In this document: positions 6,703-15,306 of the stretch, piece after piece
How positions within the stretch are numbered: position 1 is the stretch's first letter
Layout: every line of letters begins with the position of its first letter
Assembly: GCA_963757265.1 (NCBI GenBank)
Contig: CAVWRA010000006.1
Span: 1,550,001-1,614,000, forward strand
Reading direction: 5' to 3'
DNA length: 64,000 bases
Source of the DNA: CAIVVT01 sp963757265
GTDB taxonomy: Bacteria; Acidobacteriota; Terriglobia; Bryobacterales; Bryobacteraceae
Translations under genes and position numbers: made by a program
The notes under the pieces: model-generated
Seen by the model: only the letters and a program-made list of their open reading frames with translations
Told to the model about the DNA's origin: nothing
Databases searched by the model: none

Positions 6703-7818
6703 TTAAGCTGCCGCTCGTTTCAAACGCGAGCGGGCGTTGCTGTTGCGGAGCGGCTCATAGACTTCGCCCGTGGTCCACAATCGATGCAGCAGCACGGCCA
6801 GTTTCCGCGCCACCGCGACGATGGCCCGCTTCTTGGCGTTCTTGCCGCCGCGCACGGCCAGCTTCAGCCCCCAGCGCCGCAGGTCCGTGTCCGGCCCGCG
6901 CCAGCCCAGAATGTAATGCGCGCCCTGCACCAGCATGGTCCGCAGATAGATGTCGCCTTCCTTGGTGATGCGCAGCTGCGGCTGGCTCTGGCCCGACTCG
7001 CTGCGCCTGGGCCGCAGGCCGACATAGCAGCCCACGTCGCGGCTGTTTTGAAAGCGCTCGCGGTGTTCCACCGTCAAGATAAATGTCAGAGCGATCAAAG
7101 TCCCGACTCCGCTCACTGGCTTGAGGAGTTGGGTTTCCGGATACTCGTTCCGGGCGATCTGCTCCAGTTGCTGGTCCAACGCGTGGATCTTCACCGTCAT
7201 CGATTCCACTTGCTCCAGCAGCGGTTTTAGCGCCGCCTGCAAGTCGCCGGGCAGCGCCTCCAGCCGCGCCGTTCCCAGATTATCGGCGTCGCAGGCCGGC
7301 AGCCGCTCGCCCAGCGCCTTGGCCAGTCCGCGCGCCGCGTTGATCAGCGCCGTGCGCGCCTCCACGAGCGTCGCCCGGACCCGGATCGTCATCAGGTCCC
7401 GCTGCGCTTTCGCGCTGCGATGGCGGATCGGATGCAGCAACTGCGGATCGGCGCGCGCCAGCCGCGCCAGCGGCCGCGCATCCAACCGGTCGTCCTTGCG
7501 ACTGCTGTGGCTGATCAGCCGCACCTGGCGCGCGTTGGCCACGATCACCTCATGGCCCAGCTGGCTCAGCAGGCGGCTCACCCACGGCGAGTGCGTGCCC
7601 ACCTCGAGCGCGATCCGGCAGCGCGGCCGCGCGCCGAAGGCCTGGCACAGCCCCTTCTTCGTCGTCGCCGCGCTGGCCTCCCGCACTACCTCGCCCCGCT
7701 CGTTGAGCACGCAATAGCGACTGCTTTTGTCGCCCAGGTCCAGGCCGATCGTGATCGGCCCGCGCGGGCCTGCGGACTCACCTTTCGGTCTCCGTTTCAC
7801 AGTGGTATTCTGCTTCAT
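6703..7818 (-). CDS. IS110-family transposase (DEDD)
   Basis: A 371-aa transposase with the N-terminal DEDD/RuvC-like domain (Asp in IGLDLGDKSS, Glu in IALEVGTHSP, Asp pair in RKDDRLDARPLAR) and the C-terminal Transposase_20 domain (VSGVGTLIALTFI, VGCYVGLRPRRSESG with the serine nucleophile, KEGDIYLRTMLVQGA). These enzymes move by an RNA-guided recombination, using a bridge RNA made from a non-coding end. The start is ATG 7818, with AAAGGAGA nine bases before it; the frame is open to 7854 but adds a region before that SD. The gene is full length and looks intact, so the element may be active. Confidence 0.92.
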   Translation of the reverse strand: MKQNTTVKRRPKGESAGPRGPITIGLDLGDKSSRYCVLNERGEVVREASAATTKKGLCQAFGARPRCRIALEVGTHSPWVSRLLSQLGHEVIVANARQVRLISHSSRKDDRLDARPLARLARADPQLLHPIRHRSAKAQRDLMTIRVRATLVEARTALINAARGLAKALGERLPACDADNLGTARLEALPGDLQAALKPLLEQVESMTVKIHALDQQLEQIARNEYPETQLLKPVSGVGTLIALTFILTVEHRERFQNSRDVGCYVGLRPRRSESGQSQPQLRITKEGDIYLRTMLVQGAHYILGWRGPDTDLRRWGLKLAVRGGKNAKKRAIVAVARKLAVLLHRLWTTGEVYEPLRNSNARSRLKRAAA

Positions 7819-8031
7819 GGCCGGTCTCCTTTTGCACTTCGAGTGCGCAACCATTGGGAGCTTAACGCATCCCGCCGGGGGCCGGCCTTCTCATTCCATC
7901 TCTGAAGCACGCGGTCGCGGCGTCGCGGGGTCCAAGCGACGACACGAGTGTCGACGCGGCAGGCACGAGTGCCTGCGCCACACACACGTGCCTGCGCCAC
8001 GGGAGGCGGTCGCGGCTCAGATATGGAGGCG
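7819..8031. other. Upstream flank of IS110 transposase with small palindromes
   Basis: No gene. This flank contains GCAGGCAC-GA-GTGCCTGC (perfect 8-bp arms) inside a 41-bp dispersed repeat and a partial array core at 8012-8025. In IS110 proper the guide RNA is made from the region upstream of the transposase, so this stretch is a candidate source. Confidence 0.45.
7941..7981. repeat. 41-bp dispersed repeat, copy 1
   Basis: Matches the reverse complement of 44188-44228 at 36 of 41 positions. The core is a perfect palindrome, GCAGGCAC-ga-GTGCCTGC, preceded by GACACGAGTGTC. It probably forms a stable hairpin in either strand. Confidence 0.75.
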
Positions 8032-9739
8032 CTAGCGGCGGGCGGACTGGGGGGCGGGGAGGGCGGTTTCGCCGGCCTGTTCGGTGATGGTGAGGATCTG
8101 GTCGGCGGGGACGTTGTGGAGGGTCTGGTGGATGCGGCTGGGCCAGGCGATGTCCAGCTCACGGATGAGCTTGCTGGGGCCGAGGCCGAAGTGGACGCGG
8201 GGGTCGCTGGAGCAGGCGTAGCCGGTGGAAGTGGTGGCGTGGTTCCACTGCTTCAGGCCGTCGGGGGTGGTGATGCGCAGCTCGGCGCCGAGGCCCATGC
8301 GGTTGCTTTTGACGCCGACCAGCTTCAACAGAATCCAGTGGTTGTCATTCTGCGAGATGTTGTGGAAGTACTTCATCTTCCCGTTCAGCACGGTGATGAC
8401 GGCGTCGACACGGCCGTCGTTGTCCATGTCGCCCAGCGCGACGCCGCGGTGCGGTGAGGCCTCCTGGAAATCGGGCCCGGCTTGGGCGCTGACGTCCTGG
8501 AATTTGCCGTTGCCGAGGTTGCGGAAAACCGAGTTGGGCTCCTCGTAGGTGCGCAGCGACATCTGCGCGATGTTGTCGAGGACGTTGCCGCGGGCGACGA
8601 TCAGGTCCTTCCAGCCGTCGTTGTCGAAATCGGCGATGCCGTTGGACCAGCCGGACATCTGACGGGTGACATGGCCCAGGCCGCTGGGATTCGTGATCTC
8701 GACGAAATCGCCCGTCCCGTTGTGATTGCGGTAGAGGGGGAACGACTCGCCCTCGATGGCGGTGTGCCAGATGTCGTCCCAGCCGTCGTTGTCGACATCC
8801 ACGGAACTCGGAACCCATGCCGGAGATGAAGTTCCCGGATTCGGGGTAGGCAACGCCGGCCTGGAGAGCGATTTCCTCGAACTTCTTGCCGCCGAGATTG
8901 TGGAAGAGCTGGTTGGGGGCGTTGTCATTGGCGACGAAGACGTCCATGAAGCCGTCGTGATCGTAGTCGGCGAAGGCGACGCCCATGCCCTTGCCGTAGG
9001 ACTTGCTGATGCCGGTTTCGACCGAAACGTCGGTGAAGGTGCCGTCGCCGTTGTTGCGGTACAGCGTATTGGGGAGGGCGGCGTAATTCTTGGGATGGCA
9101 GTAGGCGCGCATGCCGGGGTGGGGGCCGCAGACGGGGTCCTTGTTGACCTCCCACTTGCAGTAGTTGGAGACGAACAGGTCGAGGTTGCCGTCGTTGTCG
9201 TAGTCGAACCAGCCGGCTGAGACGGACCACATTTTCTTGCCGTCGAGCATGCCGCCGCCGACGCCAGCACGGTCGGTGACGTCGGTGAAGGTGCCGTCGT
9301 GGTTGTTGTGGAAGAGCTGGTTCCTGGTCACGTTGACGACGAAGATGTCGGGCCAGCCGTCGTTGTCATAGTCGCCGATGGCGACGCCCATGCCGTAGCC
9401 GATGCCCTGGACACCGGCCTTTTCGGTGACGTCGGTGAAGGTGCCGTCGTGGTTGTTGTGATACAGGCGGTTCCAGTATTGCGGGCCTTCCTTCTGGAGC
9501 GAGGGGATGGCCGCGCCGTTGACCAAGTAAACGTCGAGGTAGCCGTCGTTGTCGTAGTCGAACAGGGCGACGCCGGCGACCATGGTTTCGGGCTGGTTCT
9601 TAAGGGGCGTGGGAGAGCTGTTGGAGGCGAAGACCAGGCCGGCCCGCTGGGCAAGTTCTTCGAAACGGATGGTGCTGGGGACCGGGGCGGCGAGCAGCGC
9701 GCACAGCAGCAGCGTCAAAGCGAGGGCGAGGATCCTCAT
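8032..9739 (-). CDS. Secreted FG-GAP/VCBS-repeat protein with ASPIC/UnbV domain (CRTAC1-like), frameshifted
   Basis: N-terminal signal peptide (MRILALALTLLLCALLAAPV), then several FG-GAP/VCBS repeats with calcium-binding DxDNDG loops (FDYDNDGYLDVYLV, GDYDNDGWPDIFVV, FDYDNDGNLDLFVS, ADYDHDGFMDVFVA). The C-terminal ASPIC/UnbV-type segment includes NRMGLGAELRI. Reading from ATG 9739 holds to about 8804 and continues in another frame to 8032. Removing one G at 8803-8804 restores GMGSEFVDVDNDGWDDI, so one inserted base explains the break. Corrected length is about 568 aa. Secreted or surface protein; the exact role in bacteria is not established. Downstream of the leftward pst cluster, on the same strand. 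Confidence 0.8.
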
Positions 9740-9779
9740 TCCGGGTTCGAATACAGTTTAGCAGGGGGGGGCGGATTGC

Positions 9780-10895
9780 TCAGTGGCCGGGGACGATGGC
9801 GGCCAGGGCGGCGAGGGCCTTTTCGCTGACGGCGCCGGGCAGGGGGACGTAGCCAAGCTGGCGGGCGTAGGTCTGGCCGTCGCTCAAGGCCCAGCCGAAG
9901 ATGTCGCGGAGCGCCAGGGCGCGCGCCGGGTCGGGGTAATGGCGGTACAGCAGCACCCAACTGAAGGTGACGATGGGATAGGAGCCGGGGCCGGCCGGAT
10001 CGGGAACGAAGAGGCGGAGGTTTTCGGGCAGTTGGGCCGAGGCGAAGGCGGCGGTGACAGATTCATCGGTGGCCTGGACGAAGCGGCCTTCCTTGTTCTC
10101 GAGGAGTGCGGTCTTCAAGCCCAGCCTGCGGGCGAACTCAAGGCCGACGTAGCCGACGGAGCCCACCGACGTCTGGACCAGGGCGGCGACGCGCTCGTTG
10201 CCCTTGCCGCGCATGGAGGCTCCGGGCCAGTTGATGAGCGTCGCGGCGCCATAGGCGTCGTGCCAGGCGCGGCTGATGGAACAGAGGTGATTGGTGAAGG
10301 CGAAGGTGGTGCCGCTGGAGTCCTGGCGGACGGCAGTAACGATTGTCAGCCGGGGGAGCTTGACGCCGGGGTTGGCGGCCGTGATGCGCTTGTCGTCCCA
10401 GCTCTTGATGTCACCGCGGAAGATGCCGGCATAGGCCGCGCGCGAGAGGCGCAGATCGCCGGGCAGATTGGGCAGGTTATAGGCCAGGACGACGCCGGTG
10501 GCGGTGACCGGGAGCAGAAGGGCGCCTTGCGGGACCTGACTGAGCTCGGCGTCGGTCATGGCGGCGTCGCTGGCGCCGAAATCGACCTGTTCGCCGGGCT
10601 CCAGATTCTGGCCGATGAAGCGGCGGATGCCCTCGCCGCTGCCGGCGGCGTCATAATCGACGACGAGTTTGGGATGGGCCTGTTGATAGACGTCGAACCA
10701 CTTCTGGAAGAGCGGCGCGGGCAGGGTTGCGCCGGCGCCTTTCAGAAGGATGCCGCCGGGCGGCGCGGTTTTGACGCGGGGGCCGGGCGCGGAGCAGGCC
10801 GCCAAGGCGGCGAGCAGAGCGACGGCCAGCAGAAGCGGCGCACGTCGCACGATCCCGAAAGGCAGTTCTCCCGATGCAGACCCGGATGAAGGCAT
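9780..10895 (-). CDS. pstS: Phosphate ABC transporter substrate-binding lipoprotein PstS (first of three)
   Basis: Binds inorganic phosphate in the periplasm and delivers it to PstCA. A lipoprotein signal is present (LLAVALLAALAAC; Cys is the lipidation site). PstS motifs follow: LKGAGATLPAPLFQKW, DYDAAGSGEG, VDFGASDAAMTDAEL, SSGTTFAFTNHL, VGSVGYVGLEFA and YPIVTFSWVLLY. 371 aa. ATG 10895 is preferred over the longer open frame to 11045 because AAGGGAG precedes it and the signal peptide begins properly. Last gene of the leftward pst cluster, 73 bp after pstB. A separate PstS (13909-14933) starts the same cluster, so this one may differ in affinity or timing. Confidence 0.93.
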   Translation of the reverse strand: MPSSGSASGELPFGIVRRAPLLLAVALLAALAACSAPGPRVKTAPPGGILLKGAGATLPAPLFQKWFDVYQQAHPKLVVDYDAAGSGEGIRRFIGQNLEPGEQVDFGASDAAMTDAELSQVPQGALLLPVTATGVVLAYNLPNLPGDLRLSRAAYAGIFRGDIKSWDDKRITAANPGVKLPRLTIVTAVRQDSSGTTFAFTNHLCSISRAWHDAYGAATLINWPGASMRGKGNERVAALVQTSVGSVGYVGLEFARRLGLKTALLENKEGRFVQATDESVTAAFASAQLPENLRLFVPDPAGPGSYPIVTFSWVLLYRHYPDPARALALRDIFGWALSDGQTYARQLGYVPLPGAVSEKALAALAAIVPGH

Positions 10896-10968
10896 TGCGG
10901 CTCCCTTCCCGTTCACCACGATTGGCCGGGCGCCGCCGCAGCGAGCACGGGCCGGCGCGGCGGAAGGC

Positions 10969-11826
10969 TCAACTGAACTCACCGCGGATGTAGTCCTGGG
11001 TGTATTTCTCCTGCGGGTCCATGAACATCTGCTGCGTGTCGCCATACTCGACGAGATAGCCGGTGCGGCCGCCTTGCGTGGTGTCGACGTAGAGGAAGCC
11101 GGTCTTGTCGGCGACGCGCTGGGCCTGCTGGAGGTTGTGGGTAACGATGGCGATGGTGTATTTCTGCTTCAACTCGAGCATCAGCTCCTCGATCTTGCGG
11201 GTGGCGATGGGATCGAGGGCGGAACAGGGCTCGTCCATCAGCAGAACGCCGGGCTCGGTGGCGATGGCGCGGGCGATGCACAGGCGCTGCTGCTGGCCGC
11301 CGGAGAGCGAGAGGCCGCTCTTGCCGAGCTTGTCCTTGACCTCTTCCCACAGGGCGGCCTGGCGCAGGGCCTGCTCGACGCGGCCGGCGCGGTCGCCCTT
11401 GTAGCCGTTGAGGCGCAGGCCGAAGGCGACGTTGTTATAGATGCTGGTGGCGAAAGGGTTGGGCTGCTGGAAGACCATGCCGATGAAGCGCCGCACGGCG
11501 ACGGGGTCGACGTTGGGGGCGTAGATATCCTGGCCGCGGTAGTGCACATGCCCGTCGAAACGGAAACCGCGGACGAGATCGTTCATCCGGTTGAGGCAGC
11601 GCAGAACGGTGCTCTTGCCGCAGCCTGAGGGGCCGATGAAGGCGGTGATGGAGTGCTTGGCAATCGGGATGTTGGTATCGCGGACCGCCTTGAAGTTGCC
11701 GTAGAAAAGCTCCTTGATGCGGACGTCGATGACGACGTTGGGGTCAGGGGCTGCCTTCTGCCGGGCCGGGGCGGCGGCGGCGCCGCCGCCGTTCAGCGGT
11801 GCATCGGAATGTGCGGCATTGGACAT
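10969..11826 (-). CDS. pstB: Phosphate ABC transporter ATP-binding protein PstB (leftward cluster)
   Basis: The ATPase of the Pst complex. Walker A is GPSGCGKST near residue 65-73, signature LSGGQQQR near 174-181, Walker B VLLMDEP near 194-200, with SALDPIAT D-loop and the switch histidine in IVTHNLQQ. 285 aa, with an Ala/Pro-rich N-terminal extension of about 28 residues before the core. 20 bp after pstA stop. The product sits on the cytoplasmic face with PstA/PstC. A second, more compact pstB lies in the rightward cluster. Confidence 0.96.
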   Translation of the reverse strand: MSNAAHSDAPLNGGGAAAAPARQKAAPDPNVVIDVRIKELFYGNFKAVRDTNIPIAKHSITAFIGPSGCGKSTVLRCLNRMNDLVRGFRFDGHVHYRGQDIYAPNVDPVAVRRFIGMVFQQPNPFATSIYNNVAFGLRLNGYKGDRAGRVEQALRQAALWEEVKDKLGKSGLSLSGGQQQRLCIARAIATEPGVLLMDEPCSALDPIATRKIEELMLELKQKYTIAIVTHNLQQAQRVADKTGFLYVDTTQGGRTGYLVEYGDTQQMFMDPQEKYTQDYIRGEFS

Positions 11827-11846
11827 AGGTCAGAATCTCCTATTGC

Positions 11847-12782
11847 TTAGCGGATCTGGCGGCGGGACAAGGCCTGCCCGGTGAGATTGGTGACGAGCAC
11901 GATGAGAACCAGCACCAGGGCGGCGGCCCAGGCGAGTTCCACCTGATTGTCAAACGGCATACCGGCGAAGTTGTAGATCAGGACGGCCAGGGAGGCGGTG
12001 GGCTGCATGAGATGGACCTGGCCGTTGGAGATGGGCCAGTAGTTGCTGAACAGGGCGGTGAAGATGAGCGGCGCGGTCTCACCGGCGCCGCGGGCGATGG
12101 CCAGCATGACGCCCGTCAGGATGCCGGGGAAGGCGGTCGGCAGGAGCACCATCCAAACGGTCTGGGTGGTGGTGGCGCCCATGCCGACGGCCGCCTCCTT
12201 CATCTTCACGGGGACCATGCGGATGGCATCCTCGGCCGTCAGCAGGATGGTGGGCAGCATCAGGATGGAGACGGCGATGGCGCCGGCGACGGCCGAGAAG
12301 CCGCCGGTGAGCAGAACGATGGCCCCATAGGCGAAGACGCCGGCCAGGATGGAGGGGAAGCCGGTGAGCACTTTCGCGGCGAATCGCACGGACTCGGCCA
12401 GGCGGCTCTCCTTCGTGGCCTGGGCCAGGAAAACGGCGCTGAGGATGCCGACGGGCACGCTGATGAGGGCGGCCAGGACGATGATAATAAGCGTGCCGAG
12501 GATGGCGTTGCCGAAGCCGCCGCCCTGTTCGAGCGGGGCGGGCGGCAATTGGGTGAACAGGCCAGGCTGAGCCGGCTGTCCGCCGCGCCAGAGCAGCATC
12601 CAGACGACCGAAAAGAGCGGGACCAGGGCCACGAGCGTCATGAGCGGTGACGAGGCCGCTGAGCAGCGACGCTCATCAGCGTCCGGGGACGCTGGAGCGA
12701 TTTTTCGAGATCGGAAAAATCGACGCCTTCGAAGGGATCGAGGGCGACCTGCGGCGGCAGGTGGGGGATTGTGAGCGCTCAT
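11847..12782 (-). CDS. pstA: Phosphate ABC transporter permease PstA (leftward cluster), N-terminus possibly misread
   Basis: Inner-membrane permease with about six TM helices. It contains the EAA-like loop (AVGMGATTTQTVWMVLLP) and the ending TNLTGQALSRRQIR. Its ATG overlaps the pstC stop (TAATG). Residues 13-47 in this frame are Arg-rich and unlike PstA, whereas the next frame over the same bases reads VALDPFEGVDFSDLEKSLQR, typical of the soluble start of the protein. One extra C in the C5 run near 12763 and one missing base near 12657 would join the frames and keep both ends. The rest of the protein is normal. Confidence 0.9.
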   Translation of the reverse strand: MSAHNPPPAAAGRPRSLRRRRFFRSRKIAPASPDADERRCSAASSPLMTLVALVPLFSVVWMLLWRGGQPAQPGLFTQLPPAPLEQGGGFGNAILGTLIIIVLAALISVPVGILSAVFLAQATKESRLAESVRFAAKVLTGFPSILAGVFAYGAIVLLTGGFSAVAGAIAVSILMLPTILLTAEDAIRMVPVKMKEAAVGMGATTTQTVWMVLLPTAFPGILTGVMLAIARGAGETAPLIFTALFSNYWPISNGQVHLMQPTASLAVLIYNFAGMPFDNQVELAWAAALVLVLIVLVTNLTGQALSRRQIR

Positions 12783-13802
12783 TAGTGGCCTCCTTCGGTC
12801 TGCGCGGCGGCGCGCTGGAGGATGTAGGCGCCGATGATGTTGACCAGCAGCGTGATGGCCAGCAGCACCAGTGCGGCGTACATGAGAACCGCGACCTCCT
12901 TGGGGCGGGCCTCGGGGAAGTTATTGGCCAGCAGAGCGGCCAGGGTGTTGGCGGGGGAAAAGAGCGAGACGCTGATCCGGTTGGCGTTGCCGACGAGCAT
13001 GGCCAGCGCCATGGTCTCGCCCAGAGCGCGGCCGAAGGCCAGGACGACGCCGCCGAAGATGCCGCGGGCGGCGGTGGGCAGGATGACGGCGAGAATGGTC
13101 TCCCAACGGGTGGCGCCGAGGCCGTAGGCGGCCATGCGCAGTTTGGGCGGCACGGCGGTGAGCGCATCGCGGCTGATGGCGGTGATGGTGGGCAGAATCA
13201 TGATGGACAGTACGATGACCGCGGGCAGCATGCCGGGGCCGCTGAGGTCGGTGCTGAATAGCGGGAACCAGCCCATCTTGAGGTGCAGCCAATTGCAGGC
13301 CGGGCGGATCAGCGGGATGACCACGAACAATGCCCCACAAGCCATAGACGACGCTGGGGATGGCAGCCAGCAGCTCGATCAGATTCTTGAGCAGATCCTC
13401 GATCTGCTGGGGCAATTGGCCATAGACGGGATGGAAATGGACGCGGAACAGCTTGAGGAATCCGAAAACGAATTCACCGAGGTAGCCCTCGCTGAGAAAA
13501 ACGGCGGCGGCGACGCCAAAGGCGGTGCCGATGACCAGCGAGAGGAGCGAACTGTAGAGGGTGCCCCAGATTTCAGGCAGGATGCCGAACTGGCCGGTGT
13601 TGGGATCCCAGACGGTTCCGGTCATGAAACCGGGTCCGTACTGGCGCATGGCCGGGACGCCGGCGATGACGATTTGCAAGATGATGAAAACGATGCTGAT
13701 GACGGTGAACCAGGCGAAACCGTGGCAAAGGTGGCGGAACGTCCGGTCGATCAACAACTGCGGCCGCGAAGGCGGTTGGGAGATCTGGGTCTCGACAGGC
13801 AC
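12782..13802 (-). CDS. pstC: Phosphate ABC transporter permease PstC (leftward cluster), one-base frameshift
   Basis: Inner-membrane permease. Reading from ATG 13802 gives MPVETQISQPPSRPQLLIDR, two TM helices and PSVVYGLWGI, then the frame is lost. The rest (FVVIPLIRPACNWL, EAA loop MAAYGLGATRWETILAVILP, FGRALGETMALAMLVGN, stop at 12782) is in another frame. Removing one A at 13329-13330 gives GLWGMFVVIPLIRP, the expected junction, so a single inserted base explains the break. Corrected length is about 339 aa. pstA starts on the stop codon (TAATG). Confidence 0.88.
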
Positions 13803-13908
13803 GATGGCTGGTTCCTCTCAACTCCACTCCCAGCCGGGGACGGCCATCGGCGGGGAGGCATTCCAACAGGGCCGGGCCGCAAACAGCGCGGCCCGGCAAA
13901 CGGACGAG

Positions 13909-14933
13909 CTACTTGATATTCGCGAGGGCGGCCTTGTCCCGCTCCACCACATGGCCGGCAAAGGGATATAACCCAGCGGCTCGGATTGCTTCTGGCCGTC
14001 GGTCAGGGCGTAAAGGAGCAGGCCCTTCAGGGTCTCCAGCTTGGCCTTGTCGGGGTACTATTTGTAGCACAGAAGCCAGGTATAGGTGACGATCGGGTAA
14101 GCGTCCTTGGCGGCAGGATCGGAAGCCCAAATGATCAGGTCATCGGGCACCTGATCCACGACCAGCGCGGCCTGGCACGAAGCCGCGGTGGGGGCGATGA
14201 ATTCGCCGGACTTATTCTCGAGTTTGGCCATCGGCATTTTCTGGTTGACGGCGTAGCCGTACTCGATATAGCCGATGGAGCCGGGGGTGGTCTTGATGGC
14301 GGCGGTGACGCCTTCATTGCCCTTGGACCTGGTGCCCACGGGCCAATTCGGCATCTTGTTAACCCCGGGGCTCTTGGCGAATTCAGGGCTGATGGTGCTG
14401 AGGTGCTTGGTGAAGACGAAGGTAGTGCCGCTGGAGTCGGCGCGAACGACGACGTTGACGGGTTTGGCGGGCAGCTTGAGGCCCGGGTTGGCCTTGGCGA
14501 TGAGGGGGTCGTTCCACTGCTTGACCGTACCCAGGAAGATGCCGGCGTAGGCCTGGCGGGACAGCTTCAGATCCGTCACGCCCTCGAGGTTGTAGGTCAG
14601 CACGATGCCGCCGGCGGTCATGGGGAGCAACTGCACGCCCGCGTCGATGCGGGCGATCTCCTCGGGCGACATGGCGGCATCACTGGCGCCGAAGTCGACC
14701 GTCTTATCGGTGAAGCTCTTGATACCGCTGCCGCTGCCGACCGACTGGTAGTCGATCTGAACGTTGGGATGGGCGGCACCGTAATCCTTGAACCACTTGG
14801 AGTACAAGGGGGCGGGGAAGCTGGCGCCGGCGCCCTGCAACTTCACCATGTTGCCGGAGGGTCCGCCGCACGACGCCAACATCAAAACGGACAACGTAAT
14901 CGAAGGAATGCCAATCCAGTGCGCGAAGCGCAT
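13909..14933 (-). CDS. pstS: Phosphate-binding lipoprotein PstS (second), amber codon and frame slip near C-terminus
   Basis: Lipoprotein signal with lipobox LMLASC, then LQGAGASFPAPLYSKW, DYQSVGSGSGIKSF, VDFGASDAAMSPEE, FLGTVKQWNDPLI, SSGTTFVFTKHL, SIGYIEYGYAV and YPIVTYTWLLCYK. The frame ends at TAG 14058-14060. Past it the same frame reads YPDKAKLETLKGLLLYALTD and GQKQSEPLGYIPLPA, the normal PstS tail, so the TAG replaces a CAG or similar codon. One further missing base near 13952 is needed to reach VVERDKAALANIK and stop at 13909. Divergent from phoR across Pho-box-like repeats; first gene of the leftward cluster. Confidence 0.87.
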
Positions 14934-15306
14934 GCCATAACTCCTTAGTTATCTATCGCTCTTCTGTTGCCGGGAACATTAGGTTGTTTGTAATCAAATT
15001 GAAATAAATTGAAGCTGTAATCCGATTGAAATATCTACAATCAGGCATTGTTTCAATTCTGTTTCATCAAAAGACTATCCAGGGAAAACTATCATAGCAC
15101 GACCAGGCTTTTTGGTCGCGCTGAACATGTTGAATTAAATGGAGCATCAAAACAAGGAACAAGTTAATATGCAATTGTTCCGGCGCGGCCAGGCGGCGCG
15201 CCAAAGGCGGTATTGTACAGGGTAGACGTCCTCGTGCGGAGGGGCGAATCCGAGGGGCCCGGCGCAGGCTGGCTGAGCCGGCCGGCCGGAGAGAAGCAGC
15301 GAGAGA
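14934..15306. promoter_or_regulatory. Divergent AT-rich control region between pstS and phoR
   Basis: About 370 bp, much richer in A+T near 14970-15075 than its surroundings. It separates the leftward pst cluster from phoR. Pho-box-like direct repeats are listed separately. The 15140-15300 part returns to high GC and holds nothing recognisable other than the phoR ribosome-binding area. Confidence 0.6.
14989..15066. promoter_or_regulatory. Pho-box-like direct repeats
   Basis: TGTTTCA occurs at 15049-15055 and again at 15060-15066, a perfect 7-bp direct repeat with a 4-bp spacer (11-bp period), the layout of a PhoB box. On the other strand TTTCAAT/GATTACA (15028 and 15017) and ATTTCAA/GATTACA (15001 and 14990) also sit 11 bp apart. 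PhoB boxes in proteobacteria are CTGTCAT-like; the acidobacterial consensus is not known to me, so this is inference from spacing and context. Confidence 0.5.

Larger units (their letters stand above)
6326..8010 (-). mobile_element. IS110-family insertion sequence (ends not determinable)
   Basis: The element is recognised from its transposase (6703-7818). IS110-type elements lack terminal inverted repeats and often make no or very short target duplications, so the edges given are only outer limits. The left limit is the last unit of the tandem array. The right limit is a stray ggtcgcggctcaga at 8012-8025 that resembles an array unit. Non-coding flanks on both sides of the gene could hold the bridge/seek RNA. 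Confidence 0.4.

Noticed and set aside
8482..9829. Plus-strand frames of Val/Asp/Gly-rich protein opposite the FG-GAP gene
   Set aside because: They mirror the DxDNDG codons of the true gene; repetitive composition comes from the FG-GAP repeats.
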